Shown: positions 45,380 to 56,709 of the stretch, in pieces
Numbering within the stretch: the stretch's first letter is position 1
Layout of the letters: every line of letters starts with the position of its first letter
Source of the DNA: Phallusia mammillata
Lineage: Eukaryota; Chordata; Ascidiacea; Phlebobranchia; Ascidiidae
NCBI GenBank assembly: GCA_003260075.1
Contig: QLIY01000094.1
Span: 1,331-65,330, forward strand
Length of the DNA stretch: 64,000 nucleotides
Reading direction: 5' to 3'
Position numbers and translations under genes: made by a program
The notes under the pieces: model-generated
Seen by the model: the letters and a program-made list of their open reading frames with translations, nothing else
Told to the model about the DNA's origin: nothing
Database searches by the model: none

Positions 45380-48300
45380 TCGCAAGAACTCGTTACGGGA
45401 ATTGCCATACAATTGGAAATAATCTCCAAACATAAAACAATGATTTTTATACCATCGTCATAGTCGCTGTCCACGGACGCAGGGCAGAACTCGTTATTTT
45501 CATAGTTAAATTTGTTAATTACGCCATCCGGATCGTAGACTGAAACTCCAGCCTTAGAAATCATCTTTTGTGTAAGTGGTTTTACAATCACTTTCATCTG
45601 CATGGCTCTGGAAACGAAAATCAGTTTTAGAATACAGAAGGTGGAGTCTTGTGAATGTTGAAGTCAAACACACGTGAAGAATTGTGTAAAGCGCTCATTT
45701 CCTAAACTGAACAAACTAGCAGTATTACAGCATTTTCATAAGTTTTATTAGTAGATTTTGTATTTTCGAGGACCCCCTATTTACCGCTATATATATAGGG
45801 GGGGGGGTGAATTGTGTAAAGCGCTCATTTCCTAATCTGAATAAACTAGCAGTATTACAGCATTTTCGTAAGTTTTATAAGTAGATTTTGTATTTTCGAG
45901 GACCCCCTATTTACCGCTATATATATATACGGAAAATCTCACACATAGACGGAGTAATAAGTATTCTGCTTTACCTAAACATCGTCCGTATATTATTTAA
46001 ATTTTTCCTTTTTGGAAATTCTTTCGGAGGTTTTTAAACGAATAAAAAAATTCGTAGTATGTTTTGTAAAACATGTACGTTTGGAGATAGTGCTTCGGCT
46101 GGTTCTAAATACTAGTGATGGGACGAGTACCCGGTACTCGGTATCGAAATGTTTTGTCTCAGTTTTCGATACCAACGTGCGAAACAAAGGTCAATTTACA
46201 CCATAAGAATACAGGCAACTTCTTGCCAATATTTGCTTCGATTTACACCATAAGAATACGGTCAACTTTTGGCCAATATTTGCTTCGACAGAACAAAATT
46301 GGCTAAAAGTTCCGCCAGGTTACTTATACTTTTTTCGCTATCACGTGGAGATCACATTTTTCGGCATGTGTGTGTGCACGCCTGTACCCCGACCATAGCA
46401 GATAAATTAGCCATTGGTATACAACTAAGTACAACACTACACTTAAGTACTCGGTAATCGTACTTGGTACTCGGTATCGAAGGTATATACAAGTGGTACT
46501 CGTACTCGGTATCGGTACTCGCTATGAAACCTGCTGGTATCGTCCCATCACTACTAAATACCGCATGTTACCGCATGGTACGCAGTTTTAATGGACATAA
46601 ATATACTTCATGCAAAAACGCAATATTATGGACTTTTGACTGGGCTGACGGCTAGAGCTATTCGGGTTGGGTTAAGGTTTGTAATTGAATCTCTTCTCAC
46701 TTACCCCTTTGGGGCTTATATTCTCACGTGCTTAAACCATGCGCCATACTATACCGTATGCCATGTGTTTTACCATGCGGTAACATGTGGTATTTAGTAC
46801 CAGCACTGTCTCCAATCGTACGTGTTTTACAAAACATACTACGAATTTTTTTAATCGTTTTAAAACCTCCTAACAAAATTTAAAAAAGGAAAAATTTAAA
46901 TCATATCGGGACGATGTTTAAGTAAAGCAGAATACTTACTACTCCGTCTATGTGTGAGATTTTCCGTATATATATAGCGGTAAATAGGGGGTCCTCTAAA
47001 ATACAAAATCTACTAATAAAACTTATGAAAATGCTGACGGTTGGTGTTATTAGGATTGGGGTGATTGTTAATGATTGCAACAACTTTGTATTTCAATCAT
47101 ATATACCCTTTTGGGCTAATAGTCTTACAAACATTACCATACGGTACCGCGTCCAACGCTTGTGAGAATATTAAGCCCAAAGGGGCATCTGAGTTTGAAT
47201 TGTAAAGTTATTGCAATTACAAACCCTAGTAATAGCTCTAACCTTCCGTATTTTCAAAAGTTTTTGATGTTTTATAAGTGGATTGCGTATTTTAGAGTAG
47301 CCAATAAATAAGTAGCCTAAATTGCTTTGTGTTTAGTTGAAAAATCGTGACACGAACTTACGCTAATATGGATTCACAGTTGGAAGCAGTGCTTTGTAAC
47401 AGGAGATTCACTCGACGATTGGCTTTTAGCATTTCAAGTTTGGCTTTAGAGATCTTTCGAGGCTGAAGCTTTTTATCCTTCTTCGTTCGTTCCTGATCCA
47501 AGTCAACATTTGACGCTTTTCTGCGTCTTTTTGTGCTTACTACCGATTTTTCCGGCTTTGGATCTTCGCCTGTATATAAATATGAGTAGATATATTGCGA
47601 CAAAAATCCTTAAATTGTTTGTTTAATTTACACGCACAACGAATTGGGAGAATTAAAGTCTATACAAAACAAGTTGTCCAATCTATAGTTACGCGATAAA
47701 GCCCTATGAACGATATACGCAAGTTTTAAATGATTTAAAGTTTACATGAAAAATAGCAATTTAGCTTGCATTATTACGCTCAAATGTTAAAACCCATAGT
47801 TGTTTTTTTTAATTTGGCCAATTAAATTTGCGTCTCCAGTTTGTAAAAAAGACAATTTATATGTTTTTCATACACCCGCCGTCAGGATTATTACACAAAT
47901 AGCGCTTAAAACAAGGCTTTATCACGTATCAATGTGTTAGACAACTTGTGTTTTATACAGACTTTGGGTAAATACCAAATAGGCCACGACAATGCCGCAT
48001 TAGTACGAAAACAGCTTAGCCCAAATTCAGGATTAAAACACCATCAAACCACAAAGACGTAAAATCCGTAAACAAATAGTAAACACATATTCGTTTTATT
48101 TGTAGGGGGGGGGGACTGACGGTTGGTGTTATTAGGATTGGGGTGATAGTTAATGATTGCAACAACTTTGTATTTCAATCATATGTACCCTTTTGGGCTA
48201 ATATTCTTGCAAACATTAACATACGGTACCGCGTCCAACGCTTGTGAGAATATTAAGCCCAAAAGGGGTATCTGAGATTGAATTATAAAGTTATTGCAAT

Positions 48301-51300
48301 TACAAACCCTCACCCCGTCCCTAGTAAAAGCTCCAACCTTTCGCATTTTCAAAAAGGTTTATACGTCTTATAAGTAGATTGCGTGTTTTAGAGTAGCCCA
48401 AAAATAAGTAGCCTAAATTGCTTTGATGAATATATTCACACTGGGATCAGTCAAGTGTCGATGCAGATCAGCGATCGCGGCACACGTATCGATAAATCAA
48501 ACTACGCCAGGCCTATCAAAGGTGTAATCTAGATTTTCTAGCCTATGCCTTACCATATGGAAATGCTGGCTGGGGAGAGCGGCTGATGTGGCGCCTTTAA
48601 TAGGCCTGACGAACTGTGATCTATTGCTTTGAGTTTATTTGAAAAATCCTGAAACCAACTTACGCTAATATGGATTCACAGTTCGAAGCAGTGCTTTGTA
48701 ACAGGAGATTCACTCGACGGTTGGCTTTTAGCATTTCAAGTTTGGCTTTAGAGATCTTTCGAGGCTGGAGCTTTTTGTCTTTTTTCGTTCGTTCCTGATC
48801 CAAGTCAACATTTGACGCTTTTCTTCGTCTTTTCGTGCTTACTACCGATTTTTCCGGCTTTGGATCTTCGCCTGTGTATAAAATATCGATAGTTTTATTG
48901 CAACAAAGACACTTCAATTGAATTAATATGTGTGGCGATGTCCAACCCATTTTAACGCGATTTGGCCTCATGTATGGCATTTTGTTTTCAAAAATATAAA
49001 GCGGGTATAGGGAAAACATGTATACTGTCTGATTTGTACAAACTGGAGACCTTTAAACGCGAATTTTAAATGCTATAAAGTTTACATGTAATGTAGCAAT
49101 TTAGCTCAAATAATTACGCCCAAATGTCAGAACCCACAGTTTTCTTTAATTTGGTCAATCAAATTCGCGTCTCCAGTTGGTAAAAAAATACAATTTGTGT
49201 GTTTTTTCCTATACCCGCCGTCAGGATATCTACACAAACTAGCGTCCAGGAGGCTTTATCACGGAACAATGGGTTGGACAACTTGTGTTTTATGTAAACT
49301 TGGGTAAAATAGGTCAAGACGATGGCGCATTATTATGAAACCAATCCTAGCCCGAATTCACCATTAAAACACCATCAAACCACAAAAACGTAAAATCCGT
49401 AAACAAATAGTAAACACATATTCGTTTTATTTGTAGGGGGGGGGGACCCGTTTGCCAAGCTTTACGACACATAAAAAATGCCATTAACCGGATTATGGGG
49501 GGGGGGCCTTGTTCGCCCAGTACTGAGGAAGCTGATCTCGTACTTTTGTGTCTGTGCCAGTGTTCAGGGCCATTGTACACATTCAGAGCGCTTGGTTTGA
49601 AGTACGAGTATTCTTGAGGTAAAACAGATACCAATTGACTTGGATCTAAAACATCATCGCGGCCTGTGGATTGTGGGTTTCCTGACGACTTCTGGCTGTC
49701 CTGTGCCTGAAATACTGAAACTTCTACAGTGTCTTCAGCCATTGCGTCGAAATCTAAACACAAAAATTTGCGGTGTGGTAAGATTGCCGAAACCAGGGTT
49801 TTATTTCCTTTGTTACTCCCAAACATTTTTACAGTATTGACAAATCCAGTTAGTCGTTTGCCAAGCTTTACGACACATAAAAAATGCCATTAACCGGATT
49901 ATGCAATTAACCAGATGATTTCCTTAAGAAATGCCCACGATTGGAATTTAGTTCCCTATGTTGGTTTATGCACCAATTGGATTATTCGATTAACTGGACT
50001 CACCCGTAATTGTTTTAATTGAAAAAGCATTGCTCTGCAACATGTACTATTCATATTGCATGGACAAAAACATATTACTTACCATTCATATCATCGTTAA
50101 CATCAGGACAATCATCATTAAGCAAGTCACTTGCTGACTGGGATTGAGATCCTTCAGACTGAAGAGGTTGTGACAAATCAGAACTGATTGATTCTATTGG
50201 ATTCTGCACATAAATATAAGGGTAAGCCAAAACTTGTCCAGTGGAGGTCAGATTTCAGAGTCAGTGGAGTTGAAGTTAGTTTTAAAATATAGAATTCATG
50301 ATGGCAATTTTGTGATAAAACACCAATACATTGTGGGAGGGCAACATAAGGCTTTGTTTTATTTACGAGTATGAGTCAGTTTACTTACAATAAGTGGAGT
50401 CAGTATTTTTTTAAAGGCCAACCCTGGACAAGCCTCTGTGATAAAATGAAAATGTGTACATTTTAAAAATGCCATTAATTTTTGTGTGTGTCTTATGGAT
50501 AAGTCTGGTACCATTTTGGTGAACTACAATAAATTAAAATGCCTTTTTTCTAGGAAAGCTAATATTTGACCNAAATAGTAAACACATATTCGTTTTATTT
50601 GTACCTTGTTCGCCCAGTACTGAGGAAGCTGATCTCGTACTTTTGTGTCTGTGCCAGTGTTCAGGGCCATTGTACACATTCAGAGCGCTTGGTTTGAAGT
50701 ACGAGTATTCTTGAGGTAAAACAGATACCAATTGACTTGGATCTAAAACATCATCGCGGCCTGTGGATTGTGGGTTTCCTGACGACTTCTGGCTGTCCTG
50801 TGCCTGAAATACTGAAACTTCTACAGTGTCTTCAGCCATTGCGTCGAAATCTAAACACAAAAATTTGCGGTGTGGTAAGATTGCCGAAACCAGGGTTTTA
50901 TTTCCTTTGTTACTCCCAAACATTTTTACAGTATTGACAAATCCAGTTAGTCACCCGTTTGCCAAGCTTTACGACACATAAAAAATGCCATTAACCGGAT
51001 TATGCAATTAACCAGATGATTTCCTTAAGAAATGCCCACGATTGGAATTTAGTTCCCTATGTTGGTTTATGCACCAATTGGATTATTCGATTAACTGGAC
51101 TCACCCGTAATTGTTTTAATTGAAAAAGCATTGCTCTGCAACATGTACTATTCATATTGCATGGACAAAAACATATTACTTACCATTCATATCATCGTTA
51201 ACATCAGGACAATCATCATTAAGCAAGTCACTTGCTGACTGGGATTGAGATCCTTCAGACTGAAGAGGTTGTGACAAATCAGAACTGATTGATTCTATTG

Positions 51301-54300
51301 GATTCTGCACATATATATATGGGTAAGCCAAAACTTGTCCAGCGGAGGTCAGATTTCAGAGTCAGTGGAGTTGAAGTTAGTTTTAAAATATAGAATTCAT
51401 GATATTTTTTGGCAATTTTGTGATAAAACACCAATACATTGTGGGAGGGCAACATAAGGCTTTGTTTTATTTACGAGTATGAGTCAGTTTACTTACAATA
51501 AGTGGAGTCAGTATTTTTTTAAAGGCCAACCCTGGACAAGCCTCTGTGATAAAATGAAAATGTGTACATTTTAAAAATGCCATTAATTTTTGTGTGTGTC
51601 TTATGGATAAGTCTGGTACCATTTTGGTGAACTACAATAAATTAAAATGCCTTTTTTCTAGGAAAGCTAATATTTGACCAAAAACTTTTCTGCTTGGCTG
51701 GTTTCATGCTAAGAAGTTTCTATACCATAGGAAGGTTTTGAAAGTTGTTGATAAAAATAGCTGTGAGCAACTAATGTCCATTGCTATTGATATCATTGTC
51801 TTTAATGGCAATATCAAGTTAACAAAAAACACAGACAATTTGTACAAACATAGATTCAACAAATTCTGCAGCTACACATCACCATGGTATATTCAAAACT
51901 TACTGCCCCAAAATCCAAATCCTGCAATGTGTTGCAGACAGTGATATCCCCTGGCTCATCTTCGAAGCAATCAGTAAAACACTTCTCGGGAATAGCAGAC
52001 AGCAATGTTGAATCCTCATTAAGCCTTGCACCTTTGAACAGAACATATCCATATTGAACCAGTAGAACCACAATGGATCTTAACATAGGGGACAGTGGTT
52101 CTTAACCTTTTTTAGTGTCAGAGCCACACATTATTTGTGCAAGTGTGTGTAGAGCCACAAAAAAAACAGGCTCAAATACAAAATGAAAATAATTTTCTTG
52201 GGCAAGGGGCTAAGCCAGGGGTGTCCAACACATGGCACACAGAGCATTTGAAAATGGCGCACAAGCTTTGCACATTCAGATGATAAACATTACATTAGCA
52301 TTTTTTTGTCATGCAATTAAATTTGATTCTATTGATTCTTCTTGGCCTTTATTCCAACTTCTGTAAATATTATCTGTTAGTAAAGTTACACAATCCAATA
52401 GTTAAATTGTTTCCCCCCCCCCAAAACTTAAGCCCCGTTGCAAACTATTTGTATCTTGTGTCGCATAAACGGATTATAAGGATTCTGGAGTATCATAAAC
52501 AAGTTTACTTGCATTTGACGCCATAATTTTTTTCTAACCATTCAATAGGGTTCTACATATTGGCCAGATTTTCGAATTGAGCCTGACCGTTAAGACATTT
52601 AAGACATGGTTTGGAAAAAGTACCAAACCTTGGCACACAAGTGGATTTTAAAACCAAAATTAGAATGGCGCTGTGTGTAGCAAAAGAGTTTTAATCAGTT
52701 CACAGCTGCCATTACATACTTATGTTTAAATACTTCCACGACAGTATAAATTTGGCTTTGCAACGGCAAGTTGTGCACCCGCATGCAACAGTAAATACAC
52801 CAAATCAACCACACCATAACCATAAGTAAAAAGTGACTGCAGACTGGTTATTTTAAAAACCTTGATTTATTTTATTGACAGCAGCTACTGTTTTAGTGCA
52901 TAGGATGCATAGGAATAACCATTTACCTTCGATTTCAGTTGGCAGGCATTGTTCATCAAACAGCAAGGTTGTTTCATGTGCATCAACGCCAGTCTGGTTT
53001 AAATTTAAACTCTCACAGCTTGCAGCATCTATGGCAGCAGTCTTTGATTTTGTTAACAGGTCGCTGGGCCAGCAGGTGTTTATCAGTGAAAGTCTCAGCG
53101 CTCCTACATTAGTTTCCAGAATCTAAAAAAGAGCGTTTATTTTTTCAGTGAAAAAAACAACATATTTTTTAAAACAAAATGTATATTGATGTGTTACACC
53201 AAAACCTGGGTGTTTTTTGGCCTGCAGGCCACATCCGGCCCGTTAACTGTCCATCTCTGACCCACATGAGGCCATTTAAGTTAAAACATAAATTAAAAAA
53301 CAAGCCTATTTATGCTGTGCATGCTAGATTGAAAAAAATGGGTATTAGCATTTCAGCGTATATTGCAAGCTCATGTCAATTTGCCCGCTCTTTTTTATGT
53401 AAACTTTTTTTGCATTCGGCATGCATTATTACAAGCAAATGATAAAACCAACATGAATAATTTAATGCTTTTTACAATGAGGAAAATTAATACTGAGCAG
53501 AATTAAGTTATTGTAGGATCAGTCCAACATTAGTCAGTTTCTCATGTGGCCCCTTTTGAAAATAAATTGCCTATGATCGTTCGGCATTCAATTTATTAGT
53601 TTCACTATCGTTTCATGGAACTTATTGGTTTAACACAATGGACGTAAATGGCTTTTCTTTTATGAACAGCTTATTATCCACTATCACCAATTTGAATGTA
53701 CAATGCAGTATTTAAGTCTGAAATTGTTTACTTTGTTGCATCTTTATAAAATTTTATTTGGTGTTCCGCAATATTAATTCAATGTGATTAATTCAAAGTG
53801 TTCTGTGGCTCCATAAAGGTTTAAAAACACTGATCTGGTCAATATATGTTTTTATGAAAGTATGCATTGAACAACCTTTGAATTTTTCTTTCGCTTTTTC
53901 CCCCCCCCCCATTAATTCAAAGTGTTCTGTGGCTCCATAAAGGTTTAAAAACACTGATTTGGTCAATATATGTTTTTATGAAAGTATGTATTGAACAACC
54001 TTTGAATTTTTCTTTCGCTTTTTTAATTTTGGTTCATTTTCGCCTTCCATTTGAACTGTATCAACTTCATCCTTATCACCACCCAAACTGCTTAGAACCC
54101 TGTTTAAAACAAAAAACTTGCTTTGGTAAACATGTTACCATAACAACCGTCGGACTGACTGCAAAGAAATCACCTGTAGATCTCTGAATGGACAGCATCA
54201 ACTCTGGATGCATATATCTTTGCACCAGCAAATATAGTTCCACCTGCCAACCTGAAGTTAAGAGGTCCATCTTGTCGAATTACCTCATTCATATGTTCAA

Positions 54301-55241
54301 TAAGTTGCAAGTCAAATGCATTTTTGTGCTGTAATATATGTTCCATACGAAGTATGAAGTTTCTATTTACCACTTGCAACAAGAAAAAACATATAATACT
54401 ACAAACAACATTTTAGAATATGCATACATCATGAAAATGGGTACATATATTAGGAACGAGTAGTCAAGTTCATTTTGCCTACATTGATTTTGTTTTCTTG
54501 GGAAAGTTTCATGCACTGTGAGTAATGCTGAAGCAACTGATCCTTGGTCCAGCTCACTTTTGAACGCTGCTCAGCCAAATCAGCAGCCTGTACAACATGT
54601 TCATTTGTTAATAAATATGTATGGTAAAAAGTAATTGCATTCACAGTGTGTGTGTATCCGAAATGTACACGAAAGTAAACACTTCTTCAATCAGACAAGA
54701 ATTATTAATACCATGGTCAACATATTTGTGTGAAATCTGTCCCATATCTATCTTAGGTCAACTTAAATCATCACCAAACCTACTTTACATATTTTGACGA
54801 ATATATAAAGCAATGGAATTTTTATTAATTTTCTGATACATGCAATAAACCTATTTTATCAGAAAATAGAAATGACTGGGATTTTAACAACCATTCTTGT
54901 ACATTATTTTCAGTAAGACAGTTCCCAAAGTGAACAAAAATATGTAGTCCCACTAATTTGAAAAAATGAAAAAATAAAAGCAAACCATAGTTATCACACA
55001 ATAGTAAATGCAATACCGAAGCATTTTTGGAGAGATGCAGAACTTTGCTAAAGCCTCGTGAGTGTCTCCTTTGTCTGCTTGTTTGTGAGTCTTCTTCCAC
55101 GACTACATCAGGCAAATCGGGTGACTGTTGCATTAATGAAACTCCACTGAGTCGTTTGTGTAAGCGCTTGTGTGGCCCAGTTTGTGGAGAAATTAAGGCA
55201 TGGACCTGAGCAGTTCGCAAAGGAACTGGAGTACTTGCCAT
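42702..55241 (-). CDS. NCAPH: Condensin complex subunit 2 (kleisin, Barren/CAP-H)
   Basis: Fourteen minus-strand exons give about 766 codons: 55241-55017, 54587-54483, 54328-54174, 54099-54000, 53122-52927, 52031-51904, 51541-51497, 51304-51184, 50850-50605, one of 48871-48664 or 47569-47362, 45607-45453, 44708-44524, 43687-43523 and 42968-42702. Phases agree at every junction. Landmarks: LQHYSQCMKLSQENKIN and AFDLQLIEHM (N-terminal SMC2-binding helices), KIYASRVDAVHSEIYR, QEYSYFKPSALNVYNGPEHW, NNEFCPASVDSDYDDG, RAKRIDVRKLKTAMWSIL and [22 protein letters not shown] near the C-terminus (winged helix binding SMC4). NCAPH closes the condensin I ring that compacts mitotic chromosomes. Human is about 741 residues. 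Exons 7-10 also occur as second allelic copies (50433-50389, 50203-50083, 49753-49507 and the alternate exon 10), explained by assembly joins. Intron 10 carries a palindromic element. Confidence 0.92.
45323..45378. other. Run of 56 G
   Basis: Pure G over 56 bases inside NCAPH intron 11. Unlike the 10-11 G joins, I see no flanking duplication. It is probably a poly-G read tail extended in assembly, or a collapsed gap. Apparent poly-Gly or poly-Pro frames across it are spurious. Confidence 0.85.
45679..45928. repeat. Intron duplication joined by G10 (assembly artefact)
   Basis: 45679-45797 recurs from 45809 to about 45928 with a few SNPs and a longer TA run; G run 45798-45807. It overlaps the left arm of the palindromic element. 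Confidence 0.8.
45858..47036. mobile_element. Long palindromic (foldback) element, about 1.2 kb, in NCAPH intron 10
   Basis: The left arm from CAGCATTTTCGTAAG (45858) to GGTTCTAAATAC (46113), continued after a nested insertion to about 46579, is the reverse complement of 46773-47036, which ends GAAAATGCTG. Arms are about 260-270 bases with moderate mismatch. No ORF. Another element (46114-46553) is nested in the left arm. Confidence 0.8.
46114..46553. mobile_element. hAT-type MITE nested in the palindromic element
   Basis: Ends TAGTGATGGGACGAGTACC and GGTATCGTCCCATCACTA, exact 8-bp duplication CTAAATAC. The interior is full of GGTACTCGGTATCG words near both borders. It is younger than the palindrome it interrupts. 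Confidence 0.9.
47034..49435. repeat. About 1.1-1.3 kb allelic duplication containing NCAPH exon 10, joined by G10
   Basis: 47034-48104 and 48116-49435 are the same segment with many SNPs and indels, joined by G at 48105-48114. Both hold a complete 208-nt exon (47569-47362 and 48871-48664) with nearly identical protein. The right copy has an extra block of about 200 bases (around 48423-48640) containing ACTGGGATCAG and CAGCGATC words, also seen near 13.6 kb, so it is likely a repeat present on only one haplotype. Confidence 0.75.
49436..50604. repeat. Second allelic copy of NCAPH exons 7-9, with G runs and a single-N join
   Basis: G runs at 49436-49445 and 49497-49506 bracket a 51-base fragment that recurs near 49856. 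Then 49507-50571 repeats 50605 to about 51680 (exons 9, 8 and 7 of NCAPH). After the single N at 50572, the sequence AAATAGTAAACACATATTCG is the same as that just before 49436. The natural sequence therefore most likely runs from 49435 directly to 50605. Confidence 0.8.
52090..52300. mobile_element. Left ends of two hAT-type MITEs in NCAPH intron 5
   Basis: CAGTGGTTCTTAACC at about 52090 with AGAGCCACA words, and CAGGGGTGTCCAACAC at about 52214 with ATGGCACACAGAG, are typical left termini. A matching right-type end (GTGGCTCCATAAAGG, ...AACACTG) occurs near 53800, beyond exon 5, so these copies are rearranged or incomplete. Confidence 0.5.
52413..52422. other. C10 run (probable assembly join)
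   Basis: Same length as the G runs but on the other strand, in NCAPH intron 5. No clear flanking duplication found. Confidence 0.5.
53787..54023. repeat. NCAPH exon-4 edge duplication joined by C11 (assembly artefact)
   Basis: 53787-53899 and 53911-54023 are 113 bases each with a couple of differences, separated by C at 53900-53910. They include the last bases of exon 4 and its splice donor. Only the right copy connects to the full exon. Confidence 0.85.
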
Positions 55242-55724
55242 TTTGGATGAAAATTTACAAACAGATTTGCCTATTATAACCTAATATCTGTTTAACATGA
55301 GTGTATATTAATAAATAACACGCATATTCTTTGAAAACCCCAAGAATCATGCATGTTGCATTGCATACCATGACTGAATCATTTTAACAACATGTCCTTG
55401 TAAGCAAAATGATAAAGACAGAAAGCACACTAAATATTTGCACCAGAGTTTAGATCAGTGTTTCCCGACCTTTTTGTAGTCACGGACCCGTTTCATAAAT
55501 TCTGCAGGTCTGCGGACCCCAAACAAAATTTACCGGAAGTTTTTCTATGTTTTTTTACCTTTGCAGTCCTCAAATCTCAATGAAGTTTTGTACTGTAGCA
55601 GTCAATAACACAACTTGAAACGAAGCACTATAAATTGCTCAAGCGTGCTGTGATGTCACATGAACTGATCAACATCAAGTTAAGGTTGAAGTTAAAAAGA
55701 GTACTAAGAAATACCAATTAAAAG
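55242..55724. other. Interval between TPRKB and NCAPH with a solo MITE end
   Basis: CAGTGTTTCCCGACC at about 55456, followed by TCACGGACCCG and GCGGACCCC words, is the left end of a hAT-type MITE; no right end was found. The NCAPH promoter should lie here. No gene seen. Confidence 0.5.
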
Positions 55725-56237
55725 TCACTTGACTTCCTTAGCAATCATTTGACTAACTACGCAATCCACAAGTGGTAAAACAGAAACTTCATTTTCTGTT
55801 ATCTTGTAAAGTTTTTTGACCAATTCCTTGTCACAAATTTTATCCAACAATGACAAACTGACCAGGTTTCCTTGAACTTCTGAACGAACTGAACTTGAAT
55901 CATTTTTTCGACAAACAACAATAATGTTCTCTGCAGTATCATTAACACCAAAAAGTTTAAAGCATTCAGAAATTTTGTTAGATGGTGACAGATTGTACAG
56001 TATTTCCGTAAACACAGTCCTTGTTTTCAATTGTTTTTCCACTTCATGATAAAACGCCTTAGAAGCTGCTACAAGCAATTGAAATGTGTCCACTATCATT
56101 TCAGCCTTAACAAGTGCAATGCATAAATTTCCTTCAGATATCTTTTCTTTGAGATCCTTGCAGTTAGAAACATTGTTGTACAGTCCAATGGCAATTTCAA
56201 CATCAGGTAATAATGGCCCAAGACTAAATGAGTCCAT
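55725..56237 (-). CDS. TPRKB: EKC/KEOPS complex subunit TPRKB (CGI121)
   Basis: A single-exon frame of 170 residues, close to the 175 of human TPRKB. Matching blocks are VEIAIGLYNNVSNCKDLKEK near the start, MIVDTFQLLVAASKAFYHE, TRTVFTEILYNLSPSNKISE and FGVNDTAENIIVVC, then VQGNLVSLSLLDKICD and ELVKKLYKI. TPRKB binds the kinase PRPK (TP53RK) in KEOPS and presents the 3' end of tRNA for t6A37 formation by OSGEP. It lies upstream of NCAPH on the same strand with 483 bases between, too far for a typical ascidian operon. The frame is clean with no sign of artefact. Start at 56237 gives the family-like N-terminus. Confidence 0.93.
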   Translation of the reverse strand: MDSFSLGPLLPDVEIAIGLYNNVSNCKDLKEKISEGNLCIALVKAEMIVDTFQLLVAASKAFYHEVEKQLKTRTVFTEILYNLSPSNKISECFKLFGVNDTAENIIVVCRKNDSSSVRSEVQGNLVSLSLLDKICDKELVKKLYKITENEVSVLPLVDCVVSQMIAKEVK

Positions 56238-56709
56238 TGTTTGGGGAGCCTAGAAAATACCTTACACACATAACATCCTGCAAAATATTCAGGTGTAATA
56301 CTGGTTTAAACTAAAGTCATTGATAAAAACATATAGAATGTTCACTGGTTTAGTCTACGTCAATTACCAATCACAATCACAACACTTTAAGAAAAATGGT
56401 CAAAAAATGCAAAACAAATCACTTCGCAGTTCGCTACGTCTGGCGGTGACTTTTCGTAAACATAGAATAATTTTTTGTTAGTAGTCTGCACAAAACACAA
56501 CCCAACAAAACACAAATACGCCTTGTTTTTCTTTCAAATGCGCAAATTTAGAAACAGATCAGCTTTATAGTTGTCACTTGTCACAAATAAGTGTTGATTT
56601 GTATTTTCCACGAATCATTGTGAAATTTGTTCCCGCCCAAAGACCGCCCATCTGTGACTCATATGGTTTTTCCAAATACCACATTTAAAATAACAATTAT
56701 TCGATACAA

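Noticed and set aside
45197-45603. Open frames with poly-glycine or poly-proline runs
   Set aside because: They only translate the 56-G run. The minus-strand frame also includes the true NCAPH exon 11, which is annotated separately.
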